NCBI RefSeq assembly: GCF_029543245.1
Contig: NZ_JARQWV010000001.1
Location: forward strand, 310,001-374,000
DNA from: Caulobacter endophyticus
GTDB taxonomy: Bacteria; Pseudomonadota; Alphaproteobacteria; Caulobacterales; Caulobacteraceae
DNA: 64,000 bases
Reading direction: 5' to 3'
Each line of letters starts with the position of its first letter. Position 1 is the stretch's first letter. Below the pieces are notes generated by a model, which was given only the letters and a program-made list of their open reading frames with translations, was not told the origin of the DNA and did no database searches. A program made the translations under genes and the position numbers. This document shows, piece by piece, positions 44,272 to 54,649 of this stretch.

Positions 44272-44661
44272 CTACAGCCCCACCCCGCCCACCGGCGTCG
44301 TCTCGAACCGGTGGCCGAAGCCGGCGATGATCGGCCTCGCCTTGGCGATAGCCGCCTGCACCGACGGCAGCTTCAGCGACGCGGTGTGGCTTTCCTTGCC
44401 GGTCCAGACCTCGGTGATCCAGATCGCGTCGGCGTCGGCCGGGTCAAGCGCCAGGATGTAGGACAGGCAGCCGGGCATGGCGCCGGTTCCCTCCTTCAAG
44501 ATCGCGACCAGATCGTCACGCTTGCCGGGAGCGGCCTTCATCTGGCCGATCAGTCCGTACATCGTCTTTTCCCCTGCCACACCAAGCGACGGCGTCATCG
44601 CCGCAGCCGCGCCGCCGATCATCACCAATCGGCGGTCCATTCCTGTCAGCATGTCGCTCAT
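44272..44661 (-). CDS. Exported antibiotic biosynthesis monooxygenase (ABM) domain protein
   Basis: A 129-residue protein with an N-terminal export signal carrying a twin-Arg pair (DRRLVMIGGAAAAM) followed by an ABM/YgiN-type ferredoxin-like fold (YGLIGQMKAAPGKRDDLVAIL, ILALDPADADAIWITEVW). Such domains dimerise and may act on quinols or polyketides. The ATG overlaps the stop of the Kazal lipoprotein gene (ATGA). Export is unusual for the family and comes from inspection of the N-terminus only. Confidence 0.75.
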   Translation of the reverse strand: MSDMLTGMDRRLVMIGGAAAAMTPSLGVAGEKTMYGLIGQMKAAPGKRDDLVAILKEGTGAMPGCLSYILALDPADADAIWITEVWTGKESHTASLKLPSVQAAIAKARPIIAGFGHRFETTPVGGVGL

Positions 44662-45017
44662 TCGGCCTTGCACTCGCCCTCGTGGGCGACGCTGACGCCC
44701 TGGCCCGCCGCGCTGCAGGCGTTGCCGTAGGTCTTGCCGTCGCAGCCGCAGACAGGGCGGTAGTCCATGGTGCAGACCTGCGGACGCTTGCGGCAGATCC
44801 CCGAGGCGTCGGCCACGGTCTTGCAGGCGCCGGCCGGCATCACGCAGGACAGGCCCTCGCCGCACTGGAAGCCGGCGATCCCGCCGCACATGCCGCCTTC
44901 GGCCACGGGCGCGCGCGACATCGGCGGAGGCGAACCCGTAGAAGGACCGGCGGGCTGGCCCGCGCAGGCGCTGATCAGAAGAGCGGCCGCCAGGCCGAGC
45001 CAGGGACGCAGGCGCAT
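44658..45017 (-). CDS. Kazal-type protease inhibitor domain lipoprotein
   Basis: A 119-residue lipoprotein with a signal peptide and lipobox ending at about Cys18 (LLISACAG). The mature part has an IGFBP-like Cys-rich stretch (MCGGIAGFQCGEGLSCVMPAGAC) and a Kazal domain (VCTMDYRPVCGCDGKTYGNAC...HEGEC) with all expected Cys. It may inhibit serine proteases at the cell surface. GGGAGGAA precedes ATG 45017. Its stop overlaps the start of the ABM protein gene. Confidence 0.85.
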   Translation of the reverse strand: MRLRPWLGLAAALLISACAGQPAGPSTGSPPPMSRAPVAEGGMCGGIAGFQCGEGLSCVMPAGACKTVADASGICRKRPQVCTMDYRPVCGCDGKTYGNACSAAGQGVSVAHEGECKAE

Positions 45018-45178
45018 CGTGTTCCTCCCAAGCGGATTCGACCGCAGGTCGCGATCCTCGCACGAAGCACGCGCGACAGACAAACGCCGCGATCGGGGAA
45101 AAATGGGGCGCCGTGCTGCTTGATCAGGGGTCTGAATTGGTCTGTCCTCGCGGCCTCTTCGAGAGTCGGGGAAAATTG

Positions 45179-46641
<1,463 letters not shown>

Positions 46642-46642
<1 letters not shown>

Positions 46643-47997
46643 TGATCCGTTCCATTCTCTTCGCCGGCGCCGCCCTGTGCGCCGTCGCGGCCGGTTCCGC
46701 CTCGGCCCAGACCTTCGCCATCGTCAACGCCCGCATCGAGCCGGTGTCGAGCGCGGCGATCCCGTCGGGGACCATCCTCGTCCAGAACGGCAAGATTGCC
46801 GCCGTCGGCGCCAATGTCGCCGTCCCCGCCGGCGTGACGACCATCGACGCCAAGGGCGGGGTCGTGACGCCTGGCCTGGTGGCGCCGTCGTCCAACATCA
46901 GCGCCTCGGAGATCGGCGGCGTGCGCGAGACGCGCGACGACGGCACGGGCAACGCCCTGTCGGCCGGCTTCGACATTGCCTACGGCGTCAATCCGGCCTC
47001 GCCGATGATAGGCCTGGCCCGCGACGGCGGGGTCACCGCCTCGGCCGTGACCCCCATCTTGTCTGGTGTCGGCGGCGGCAGCCACGAACACGCCGATGAC
47101 GGCGTGGTCGAGGAAATGACCGCAGGCAAAGACGGCGGCGGCGATCCTCCGCTGTTCGGCGGCCAGGCCGCGTTCGTGCGCCTGAAGGCCGGCGAGGCCG
47201 ACATCGTCTCGAAGTCCAAGACCGCCGTGACCCTGTCGCTGGGCGAAGCCGGGGCCCGCGCGGCTGGCGGCTCGCGCGGCGCCTCGATCGTGCTGATCAA
47301 GTCGGCCCTGCAGGACGCCCGGGCGTTCGCCAGGAACCGCGCCGCCTTCGAACAGGGCGCCACGCGCGACTACGGCCTCTCGCGCCTCGATCTGGAGGCC
47401 CTGGTCCCGGTCGTGCAGGGCAAGACCCCGCTGCTGATCCGCGCCCACCGCGCCTCGGACATCCGCCTGGCGCTCAAGCTGGCGGCCGAGGAGAAGGTCA
47501 GGATCGTGCTGGAAGGCGCCGAGGAAGGCTGGCTGGTGGCCGGCGAGATCGCCAAGGCCGGCGTGCCGGTGATCGTCGACACCCAGGCCGACCTGCCCGA
47601 CAGCTTCGAAACCCTGGGCTCGCGCCTCGACAACGCCGCTCGCCTGAACGCGGCCGGCGTGACGGTGGCGATCAACGGCGCGCGGGACTTCAACAACCTG
47701 CGCCAGGAACGCCTGAACGCGGGCCTGGCCGTCGCCAACGGCCTGCCCTACCCGGCCGCCCTGGCGGCGATCACCCTGACCCCGGCCAAGATCTGGGGCA
47801 TGGCCGACCAGATCGGCTCGCTGGATGTCGGCAAGACCGCCGACCTCGTGCTGTGGACCGGCGATCCGCTGGAAACCACCACCTGGGCCGACAAGGTGTT
47901 CATCGGCGGCGTCGAGCAGCCGGCCGACAGCCGCCAGAGCCAGCTGCGCGACCGCTATGCGGCGGGCGACAACGGCCTGCCCCCGGCCTACCGATAA
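46642..47997 (+). CDS. Amidohydrolase-like protein lacking the HxH metal ligands
   Basis: A 451-residue exported paralogue of the preceding gene (signal peptide to about residue 22, GSASAQ). It keeps the family ends (IVNARIEPVSSAAIP, VTTIDAKGGVVTPGLV and PAKIWGMADQIGSLDVGKTADLVLW), but where the HxH motif should follow TPGL it has VAPSSNISASEIGG. No compensating His pair is visible there. It is therefore probably inactive or mechanistically changed, and may act as a partner of the upstream amidohydrolase, to which it is coupled by TGATG. Confidence 0.82.
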
Positions 47998-48005
47998 GAC
48001 GACCA

Positions 48006-48044
48006 GACGGCCCGCCTCCCACCAGGGGCGGGCCGTCGCTTTTC
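48006..48044 (+). terminator. Rho-independent terminator of the amidohydrolase pair
   Basis: A perfect 11-bp stem GACGGCCCGCC / GGCGGGCCGTC with a 10-base loop, followed by GCTTTTC. It ends just before the ribosome site of the GNAT gene. Confidence 0.8.
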
Positions 48045-48054
48045 GAGGGAAGCG

Positions 48055-48540
48055 ATGCAGGCCGCCAACGTCTTCATCCGCCCCTATCGGACCGACGATG
48101 CGCCCCACATGGCGCGGCTCTACTACGACGCCGTCCATGGGCTTGGCCGACGCGCGTACTCCGCAGCCCAGATATCTGCCTGGGCGCCGGCGCCGCTACA
48201 GCCGATCGACGTGCTGAACCGCGCCGCCGACGGCCGCATGACCTTCGTCGCCGCCGACACCAGCGACCAGGCCGTGGGCTATGTCGACCTGGAGGCCGAC
48301 GGCCATGTCGACCACCTCTATTGCCATCCCGATTTCGCCGGCCAGGGCGTGGCTTCCCGCCTGCTAGAGACGGTGATACAGCGCGCCGAAGAACAAGGCC
48401 TCGCCGTCCTATATGTCGAGGCCAGCGAGCTGGCCCGGCCGGTGTTCGAGCGCCACGGCTTCACCGTGACCGCGCGGCGCGACTTCGAGGTGCGGGGCGG
48501 CCTGATCCACAACTACGCCATGCGGCGCGAACTGACCTGA
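48055..48540 (+). CDS. GNAT family N-acetyltransferase
   Basis: A 161-residue GCN5-type acetyltransferase. The acetyl-CoA site appears as VDHLYCHPDFAGQGVASRLLETV, with the usual N-terminal strand VFIRPYRTDDAPHMARLYYDAV and C-terminal EASELARPVFERHGF. The substrate cannot be told. GGGAAGCG precedes ATG 48055. The next gene starts three bases after its stop, so they are likely co-transcribed. Confidence 0.9.
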   Translation: MQAANVFIRPYRTDDAPHMARLYYDAVHGLGRRAYSAAQISAWAPAPLQPIDVLNRAADGRMTFVAADTSDQAVGYVDLEADGHVDHLYCHPDFAGQGVASRLLETVIQRAEEQGLAVLYVEASELARPVFERHGFTVTARRDFEVRGGLIHNYAMRRELT

Positions 48541-48543
48541 GCC

Positions 48544-49203
48544 ATGCCCGTCTTCGTTCACCTGACCTCGCACGACAACCTGCCCGCCATCCGCCGCGTC
48601 GGCATCGCCCCGGCGAAGTGGAGCAAGCGAGTCTTCGCCATGCCGGTGACCCGCAACTTCCAGATCTCACACCAGTGGCTGCGCGAACTGCGGCGGGGCC
48701 AGAGCGGCACGATGCTCGCCGTCTACTTCCGGGTTCCCGACGACGAGCCCGTCGAGATCGGCCACTACAGCTCGCCGCACCGATCGGTCACGGCGGCGGA
48801 GGCCGTGGCCATCATGATGTCGGTCGAGGCGGCGGATCCGGTCGCCGCCCTCGCGACGGACAAGGCGGACAAGAACCGCAAGGATATCCAAGCCGGCCGG
48901 CGCCTGCCCACCTCGCCGCAGGGTTATCAGGTCCTGCTTGGCCGTCGCATCCAGCCTTCGGAGATCCTGCGGGTAAAGGTTCCTCCGCAAGTCGTGGGCT
49001 GGCGCTACCAGCCCGGCTCGAACGGCATGCCGCCCTGCCGCTGCGTCTGCTGCACCAAGGGAACCTGGGGCATGGGCAAGCTGCTGCGGGCGGTCGAGGA
49101 GGCCGAGGCCGCCGATCGCCCCACCAAGATCATCATGGGCGGTCGCGAGGACAGCTCCTACGAGCGCGTGGAACGGCTGCGGGCGCGACTGGCGAAGGGC
49201 TGA
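48544..49203 (+). CDS. Protein of unknown function, possibly ART-fold with a Cys cluster
   Basis: A 219-residue protein. It starts FVHLTSHDNLPAIRRVGIAP, the pattern of the N-terminal strand and helix of DarT/RNA-phosphotransferase-type ADP-ribosyl-transferase folds (H[LI]T..NL..I...GI). Further marks are SHQWLRELRR, AVYFRVPDDEPVEIGHY and a C-terminal PPCRCVCCTKGTWG that could bind zinc. The remaining ART motifs are not clear and no partner antitoxin is adjacent. It follows the GNAT gene by three bases. Family assignment is inference. Confidence 0.55.
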   Translation: MPVFVHLTSHDNLPAIRRVGIAPAKWSKRVFAMPVTRNFQISHQWLRELRRGQSGTMLAVYFRVPDDEPVEIGHYSSPHRSVTAAEAVAIMMSVEAADPVAALATDKADKNRKDIQAGRRLPTSPQGYQVLLGRRIQPSEILRVKVPPQVVGWRYQPGSNGMPPCRCVCCTKGTWGMGKLLRAVEEAEAADRPTKIIMGGREDSSYERVERLRARLAKG

Positions 49204-49217
49204 GCCCGCTTGCCCTT

Positions 49218-49233
49218 CTAGACCTAGGTCTAG
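49218..49233. promoter_or_regulatory. Perfect 16-bp palindrome CTAGACCTAGGTCTAG
   Basis: A self-complementary site with three CTAG tetramers, a word that is rare in this genome type. It lies 15 bases after the ART-like gene and about 137 bases before the SRPBCC-like gene. The symmetry and length suit a dimeric repressor operator. Confidence 0.45.
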
Positions 49234-49369
49234 CCGCCCCCTCCCCATGCCTTCGCGCGGCAAACCCATGGATGGCTACCTCGCCGGCGGCTGCGCGCCG
49301 AAAGTCCTGACGTCGCCCGGCGGTCGCATTCGGCGCCGCGGGCAAGCTTTCGACGTAGAGGACATGGCG

Positions 49370-49930
49370 ATGTCGGACATCATCATCACGGAAAAGCAAC
49401 TGTCGGCTTCGGCCTATACGGCGACCATCAACGCGCCGATCGAGACGATCGACATCGCCGACTGGCTGTTCACCCTGCCCGAGGCCGAATACCAGCGCTG
49501 CTGCGCGCCCGACCACATCTCGGCCGGCGCCACCTTCACCGACGACGGTCGGCGCATGTCGATCAATGTCGAGATGATCGGCCAGACCCTGATGGTCCAG
49601 CACTATGTGGCCGAGATCGCCACCCCGACCCTGTGCAGGATGGTGTCGACCTCGGACGCCTTCACGCCCAATGGCCGCACGCGGGTTCAGGTGATCTGGA
49701 CCCTGAGCGCCCGGAAGATCGACGAGGCGACCTGCGAATACACCAACAGCGTGGTCGCCCACCCCACCCAGGAATTCCTCGACTTCATCGACAAGCACGG
49801 CATGCCGTTCGAGGACGCCGCCGACGCCCGCCAGCGCGACGGCGGCGACCACAACAGCCGCGAAACCCCGCTGTTCGCCGCCAGCATCGAGCGCCGCGCC
49901 CTGGCCCGCAAAGCGGCCAAGGCGGTTTGA
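49370..49930 (+). CDS. Hypothetical protein, SRPBCC-like fold
   Basis: A 186-residue cytoplasmic protein. The pattern SAYTATINAPIETIDIADWLFTLPEAEYQRCC, VQHYVAEIATPTLCRMVSTSD and RVQVIWTLSARKIDEATCEYTNSVVAHP is compatible with a START/SRPBCC-like ligand-binding fold, but I do not recognise the family. I start at ATG 49370 (MSDIIITEK) with AGAGGA eight bases upstream; 49364 is possible and 49247 is unlikely. The C-terminus is basic (RRALARKAAKAV). Confidence 0.65.
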   Translation: MSDIIITEKQLSASAYTATINAPIETIDIADWLFTLPEAEYQRCCAPDHISAGATFTDDGRRMSINVEMIGQTLMVQHYVAEIATPTLCRMVSTSDAFTPNGRTRVQVIWTLSARKIDEATCEYTNSVVAHPTQEFLDFIDKHGMPFEDAADARQRDGGDHNSRETPLFAASIERRALARKAAKAV

Positions 49931-49939
49931 GGCAGGAAC

Positions 49940-49969
49940 GCTCGGCCCCGCTGCTGAGCGGGACCGAGC
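49940..49969. terminator. Hairpin between convergent genes
   Basis: GCTCGGCCCCGCT and AGCGGGACCGAGC pair over 13 positions with one mismatch and a 4-base loop. No U-run follows on either strand, so it may be a weak bidirectional terminator. Confidence 0.45.
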
Positions 49970-49991
49970 AACCGCTTCCTGGCCCGCTGCG

Positions 49992-50378
49992 TCAGGTCGC
50001 CCAGGTGATCTTCACGATCGAGGGCCGGTCGCTGTTGTAGGAGACCGTGTGCTGTTCGCGGCGGCTGGAGGTGATGGCCAGCTTGTAGGTGTCGCCGGTC
50101 TGGTCGGTGAAGGCCAGGTTGATGCTGCCCGAGAAGATCCCCGACGGTCCCTGGGCGTCGACCTGCACCTGGTAGCTGTAGATGCCGGCGTTGGACACCA
50201 GGCGAATGCCGTAGACCTTGCCCTCGCTGTTGCCGATGATGCACGAGCTGAGGTCGGTATTGTTGTTGATCGAGACGGCCGAGCCGACCGGCAGCAGCCC
50301 GTTGGCCGTGCCGCTGGTGTCGCCGCAGTCGGTGGTGGTGAATTCGGCGGTGCCCGCCTGCGCAGTCGCAGTCGTCAT
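49992..50378 (-). CDS. Hypothetical beta-rich protein
   Basis: A 128-residue protein without a signal peptide, rich in Ser/Thr/Asn/Gly and short strands (AVSINNNTDLSSCIIGNSEGKVYGIRL, YSYQVQVDAQGPSGIFSGSINLAFTD, YKLAITSSRREQHTVSYNSD). It has two Cys. It resembles a small beta sandwich. No family recognised. ATG 50378 has GAGGGAG upstream; the frame to 50459 is leader. Divergent from parE. Confidence 0.62.
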   Translation of the reverse strand: MTTATAQAGTAEFTTTDCGDTSGTANGLLPVGSAVSINNNTDLSSCIIGNSEGKVYGIRLVSNAGIYSYQVQVDAQGPSGIFSGSINLAFTDQTGDTYKLAITSSRREQHTVSYNSDRPSIVKITWAT

Positions 50379-50593
50379 GACGCTTCTCCCTCTTCCGATG
50401 GGCCGGCCGCCGCTCGGGCCGGTGGAAGGGAGCATCTGCTCAACCCATGGGGACATCAACGAAAATACACGTGAAAATTGTCACATTCGTGCATACACAC
50501 TGAAGCTGCAAACCAATCCCCAAGCAGCGCTTTCCTTGGGGGCGAGCTCGGGTCATACGGGGCGAGACACCCGAATCGCCGCAAAATCATCCG

Positions 50594-52699
50594 ATGTCTT
50601 CCAAAGACCCCAACTCGCTGTTCTCGCTGTTCGACGACGACGCCCTGGCGCCGCCGAGCGCTCCGCCCCTGCCCGCCCGCGAACCGCATCCGCAGCCCAA
50701 GCCGCAGCCGCCGCCTCCCCCGCCTCCGGGCAAGGTCGAGGCCGCTCCGGCCGCTGCCCCCTCGTCGGGCGGCTACGACGCCAGCTCGATCGAGGTGCTG
50801 GAAGGCCTGGAGCCCGTGCGCATGCGTCCGGGCATGTACATCGGCGGCACCGACGAGCGGGCCCTGCACCACCTGTTCGCCGAAGTGCTCGACAACTCGA
50901 TGGACGAAGCCGTGGCCGGTTTCGCCAAATCGATCGAGGTCAAGCTCGACGCCGACGGCTACCTGTCGGTCAAGGACGACGGCCGCGGCATGCCCGTGGA
51001 CCCGCACCCCAAGCATCCGGGCAAGTCGGCGCTGGAAGTGATCATGACCGTCCTGCACGCGGGCGGTAAGTTCAGCGGCAAGGCCTACGAGACCTCGGGC
51101 GGCCTGCACGGCGTGGGCGCCAGCGTGGTCAACGCCCTGTCGGAACTGGTCGAGGTGACGGTCTGGCGCGACGGTTTCGAGCACCGCCAGAGCTTCGCGC
51201 GCGGCAAGCCGCTGGGCCCGGTCGAGAAGATCCAGCCCAGCCGCAAGCGCGGCACCATGGTGCGCTTCAAGCCCGACGACCAGATCTTCGGCGAGGGCTG
51301 CGCCTTCAAGCCGGCGCGCCTGTACCGCATGGCCCGCTCCAAGGCCTATCTGTTCCGCGGCGTGCAGATCAAATGGTCCTGCGCCCAGGAGCGCATCCAC
51401 GACCAGACGCCCGCCGAGGCGGTGTTTCACTTCCCCAACGGCCTGGCCGACTTCCTGGCCGAGCGCACCAAGGGCCTGGAGACGGTCACCCCGACCAGCT
51501 TCGCCGGCCGCATCGAGCGCGAGGGCGAGGCCGGCGCGGTCGAATGGGCCGTCACCTGGACGCCGCGGGGCTTCGGCGAGCACGACGGCTTCATGCAGTC
51601 GTACTGCAACACCGTGCCGACCCCCGAGGGCGGAACGCACGAAAGCGGCTTCCGCGCCGCCCTGACGCGCGGCCTCAAGGCCTATGCCGACCTCAAGGGC
51701 GAGAAGCGCGGCACGATCATCACCGCTGACGACGTGGTGGCCCAGGCCGGCGCGCTGATCTCGGTGTTCATCAAGAACCCCGAGTTCCAGGGCCAGACCA
51801 AGGAAAAGCTGTCGACGACCGAGGCCCAGCGCTTCGTCGAAAACGCCCTGCGCGACCCGTTCGACCACTGGCTGACCGGCAGCCCCAAGGCGGCCCAGGC
51901 CTTGCTCGAGTTCGTCATCGAGCGCGCCGAGGAACGCCTCAAGCGCCGCAAGGACAAGGAAGTCTCCCGCGCCTCGGCGACCCGCAAGCTGCGCCTGCCC
52001 GGCAAGCTGGCCGACTGCGCCGGCGGCGCGGTCGACGGCGCCGAACTCTTCATCGTCGAAGGCGACTCGGCCGGCGGCTCGGCCAAGCAGGCCCGCAACC
52101 GCAAGAACCAGGCGATCCTGCCCCTGCGCGGCAAGATCCTGAACGTGGCCTCGGCCTCGGGCGAGAAGTTCACCGCCAACAAGGAGCTGTCGGACCTGAT
52201 GCTGGCCCTGGGGGCCCAGGGCGGCAACAAGTACCGTGAGGAAGATCTGCGCTACGAGCGGATCATCATCATGACCGACGCCGACGTCGACGGCGCCCAC
52301 ATCGCCTCGCTGCTGATCACCTTCTTCTACCGCACCATGCCGGACCTGATCCGCGCCGGCCGCCTGTACCTCGCTTTGCCCCCGCTCTATCGCCTGAGCC
52401 ACGGCGGCAAGACCGAGTACGCCCGCGACGACGCCCACAAGGACGAGCTCTTGGCCACCATGTTCAAGGGCAAGAAGCCCGAGATCGGCCGGTTCAAGGG
52501 TCTGGGCGAGATGATGGCCTCGCAGTTGAAGGAAACCACCATGGACCCGGCGGTCCGCACCCTGGCGCGCGTGACCCTGCCGCGCCACGAGGAGACCGTC
52601 GAGGACCTGGTCGAGACCCTGATGGGCCGCAAGCCCGAGCTGCGCTTCAAGTTCATCCAGGACAACGCGGCCTTCGCGGCGGACGACCTGGATCTGTGA
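50594..52699 (+). CDS. parE: DNA topoisomerase IV subunit B
   Basis: A 701-residue type II topoisomerase ATPase subunit needed for chromosome decatenation. Motifs: GLEPVRMRPGMYIGG, DNSMDEAVAG (ATP-binding Asn), TSGGLHGVGASVVNAL, then the TOPRIM region EGDSAGGSAKQARNRKNQAILPLRGKILNV split, DADVDGAHI and PALLTF-type RFKGLGEM. The N-terminus has a 60-residue Pro/Ala extension (PQPKPQPPPPPPPGK) before the GHKL domain. parE not gyrB is preferred because of the RKNQAILPLRGKILNV-type loop and length; gyrB would be about 800 residues. Confidence 0.9.
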   Translation: MSSKDPNSLFSLFDDDALAPPSAPPLPAREPHPQPKPQPPPPPPPGKVEAAPAAAPSSGGYDASSIEVLEGLEPVRMRPGMYIGGTDERALHHLFAEVLDNSMDEAVAGFAKSIEVKLDADGYLSVKDDGRGMPVDPHPKHPGKSALEVIMTVLHAGGKFSGKAYETSGGLHGVGASVVNALSELVEVTVWRDGFEHRQSFARGKPLGPVEKIQPSRKRGTMVRFKPDDQIFGEGCAFKPARLYRMARSKAYLFRGVQIKWSCAQERIHDQTPAEAVFHFPNGLADFLAERTKGLETVTPTSFAGRIEREGEAGAVEWAVTWTPRGFGEHDGFMQSYCNTVPTPEGGTHESGFRAALTRGLKAYADLKGEKRGTIITADDVVAQAGALISVFIKNPEFQGQTKEKLSTTEAQRFVENALRDPFDHWLTGSPKAAQALLEFVIERAEERLKRRKDKEVSRASATRKLRLPGKLADCAGGAVDGAELFIVEGDSAGGSAKQARNRKNQAILPLRGKILNVASASGEKFTANKELSDLMLALGAQGGNKYREEDLRYERIIIMTDADVDGAHIASLLITFFYRTMPDLIRAGRLYLALPPLYRLSHGGKTEYARDDAHKDELLATMFKGKKPEIGRFKGLGEMMASQLKETTMDPAVRTLARVTLPRHEETVEDLVETLMGRKPELRFKFIQDNAAFAADDLDL

Positions 52700-52706
52700 T
52701 CACAAG

Positions 52707-52834
52707 AACCTCCCCCTGTGGGGGAGGTGATCGCGAAGCGATCGGTGGGGGCATGGCTGCTGGATCGGCCCGCTCAGCATAAGCTGAAAACGCCCCCCAC
52801 CGGCCTTCGGCCGCCTCCCCCACAGGGGGAGGTT
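52707..52834. repeat. Composite intergenic palindrome B
   Basis: A 128-bp element of the same plan as at 28.3 kb. It has end hairpins CCTCCCCCTGTGGGGGAGG (52709-52727) and CCTCCCCCACAGGGGGAGG (52814-52832), whose outer flanks AACC/GGTT also pair, and internal GATCGC-GAA-GCGATC and GGCC-TTC-GGCC hairpins. It fills most of the gap between convergent parE and recN. TTCCTTTTT follows it on the plus strand, so it may end parE transcription. Confidence 0.78.
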
Positions 52835-52839
52835 CCTTT

Positions 52840-54537
52840 TTAGCCGATCAGCGCCCTTGCCGCGGCTCGCGCGGCCTCGGTGACTTCCGCGCCCGACAGC
52901 ATGCGTGCGATCTCTTCCTCACGCTCGGCCGGCGACAGCGGCTCGACCCTGGTGCGGATCGAGGTGTCGTCGCCGGACTTCGAGATCCGCCAGTGGGCGT
53001 CGCCGCGCGCCGCCACCTGGGCCGAGTGGGTCACCACCAGCACCTGGGCGTTGGCGGCCAGACGCTTCAGGCGCAGGCCGACGGCGTCGGCCACCGCCCC
53101 GCCGACGCCCTGGTCGACCTCGTCGAAGATCATCAGAGGCTGCGGCCCCCCGCCCTTCCCCGCCAGCGCAGCCTTCAGCGCCAGGGCGAAGCGGGCAAGC
53201 TCGCCGCCGGAAGCGATTGCCTCCATCGGGCCGAACGGCGCGCCGGGGTTGGTCGAGATCTCGAAGGCGATGCGGTCCAGGCCCGAGGGGCCGGCCTTGT
53301 CCTCGTCCAGCGGCTCCAGCGCGACGCGGAACCTGGCCTTCTCCAGCTTCAGCGGGCCAAGCTCGGCCTCGACGGCCTGAGCCAGGCGGTCGCCGGCGGC
53401 GCGGCGCTCGGTCGACAAGGCCTGGGCGGCGTAGAGATAGGCCTCGCGGGCCTCGGCCGCCTGGGCTTCGGCGGAGACCAGGGCCTCGGCCGAAGTCTCG
53501 ACGGCCTGCAGGCGAGCGGCGAAGTCGGCGCGGACGGCCGGCAGATCTTCGACCAGCACGTTCAACTTGCGGGCCATGCCGCGCAGGGCGAACAGCCGCT
53601 CCTCAGCCTTCTCCAGCCGGTCAGGCTCGAACTCGAAGCTGTCGGCGGCCGCGTCGATGGCCGCGCCGGCCTCCTGGGCCTCCACCAGCGCCCGGTCGAC
53701 GGCCTCGCAGGCCGCGGCCAGGCGGGTCATGGCCGGGCCGTCGGCGGGCGCGCCGGCGTTGGCGGCCCGGTCACGGGCCCGTTCCAGGGCGCGGAAAGCC
53801 TGGGCCAGCTTGCCAGACAGGTTGTCGCCGCCCAGGGCGTCCTGGGCCGAGGCGATGTCGGCCAGGGCCTTCTCGGCCGAGCCCAGCAGGGCCCGCTCGT
53901 CGGCCAGGGCCGCCTCCTCGCCCTCGCGCGGGTCGAGGCGGTCGAGTTCGGAGAGGCGAAGGGTCAGTTCCTCGGTCTCGGCCGCGGCGCGGTCGGACAG
54001 GGCCTTCAGCTCTGCGGCGGCCTCGCGCGCCGCCCGCCAGCCGCTCCAGGCGGAGGCGACGGCGCCGACGCTGACCTGGCCGTAGGCGTCCAGCAGGGTG
54101 CGGTGTGTACGCGGATCCAGCAGACCGACCGTCTCGTGCTGGCCGTGCACCTCGAGCAGCAGCGCGCCGAGATCCTTGAGCACGCCGACGCTGGTGGCCT
54201 GGTCGTTGACGAAAGCCCGCGAGCGGCCGTCGGGCGACAGCTGGCGGCGCAGGACGAGATCCTCGTCGCGGGCGTAGTCCAGGCCCTTGTCGTCCAGATA
54301 GGCGAAGGCGGGATGATCGGGAGCCAGGGCGAAGATGGCGGTGGCGCTGGCCTGGCCGGCCGCCCCGCGACGCACCAGGCCGGCGTCAGCCCGGGCGCCG
54401 GTAGCCAGGCCCAGGGCGTCGAGAATGATCGACTTGCCCGCCCCGGTCTCGCCGGTCAGCGCGGTCAGGCCGGGCCCGATGGCCAGGTCGAGGCTCTCAA
54501 TGAGCACCACGTCGCGGATGGAGAGACCGATCAGCAT
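52840..54537 (-). CDS. recN: DNA repair protein RecN
   Basis: A 565-residue SMC-like ATPase of double-strand-break repair. It has Walker A ALTGETGAGKSIILDALGL near the start, two long coiled-coil arms (about 150-380), the signature ASGGELARFALALK and Walker B MIFDEVDQGVGG. ATG 54537 (MLIGLSIRDVVLIESLDL) opens the conserved N-terminus; the frame to 54600 runs through the bamD terminator. It follows bamD on the same strand but after a strong terminator, so it should have its own promoter. Confidence 0.95.
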   Translation of the reverse strand: MLIGLSIRDVVLIESLDLAIGPGLTALTGETGAGKSIILDALGLATGARADAGLVRRGAAGQASATAIFALAPDHPAFAYLDDKGLDYARDEDLVLRRQLSPDGRSRAFVNDQATSVGVLKDLGALLLEVHGQHETVGLLDPRTHRTLLDAYGQVSVGAVASAWSGWRAAREAAAELKALSDRAAAETEELTLRLSELDRLDPREGEEAALADERALLGSAEKALADIASAQDALGGDNLSGKLAQAFRALERARDRAANAGAPADGPAMTRLAAACEAVDRALVEAQEAGAAIDAAADSFEFEPDRLEKAEERLFALRGMARKLNVLVEDLPAVRADFAARLQAVETSAEALVSAEAQAAEAREAYLYAAQALSTERRAAGDRLAQAVEAELGPLKLEKARFRVALEPLDEDKAGPSGLDRIAFEISTNPGAPFGPMEAIASGGELARFALALKAALAGKGGGPQPLMIFDEVDQGVGGAVADAVGLRLKRLAANAQVLVVTHSAQVAARGDAHWRISKSGDDTSIRTRVEPLSPAEREEEIARMLSGAEVTEAARAAARALIG

Positions 54538-54603
54538 GGCCGGGAGGATCACCGGGAATCGGGCTTTTTCAAAGAGGAAGCGGCAGCCGATTGAGAACAA
54601 AAG

Positions 54604-54632
54604 AAAAACGGGCCGTTTTGCAACGGCCCGCC
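54604..54632 (-). terminator. Rho-independent terminator of bamD
   Basis: On the minus strand CGGGCCGTT pairs with AACGGCCCG over a 4-base loop, followed by TTTTTCTTTT, 20 bases past the bamD stop. Confidence 0.9.
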
Positions 54633-54649
54633 CATCTCTTGCTTCCGGC

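Noticed and set aside
50456..52588. 710-codon minus-strand frame opposite parE
   Set aside because: Low-complexity Gly/Ala/Arg translation; ParE motifs are on the plus strand.
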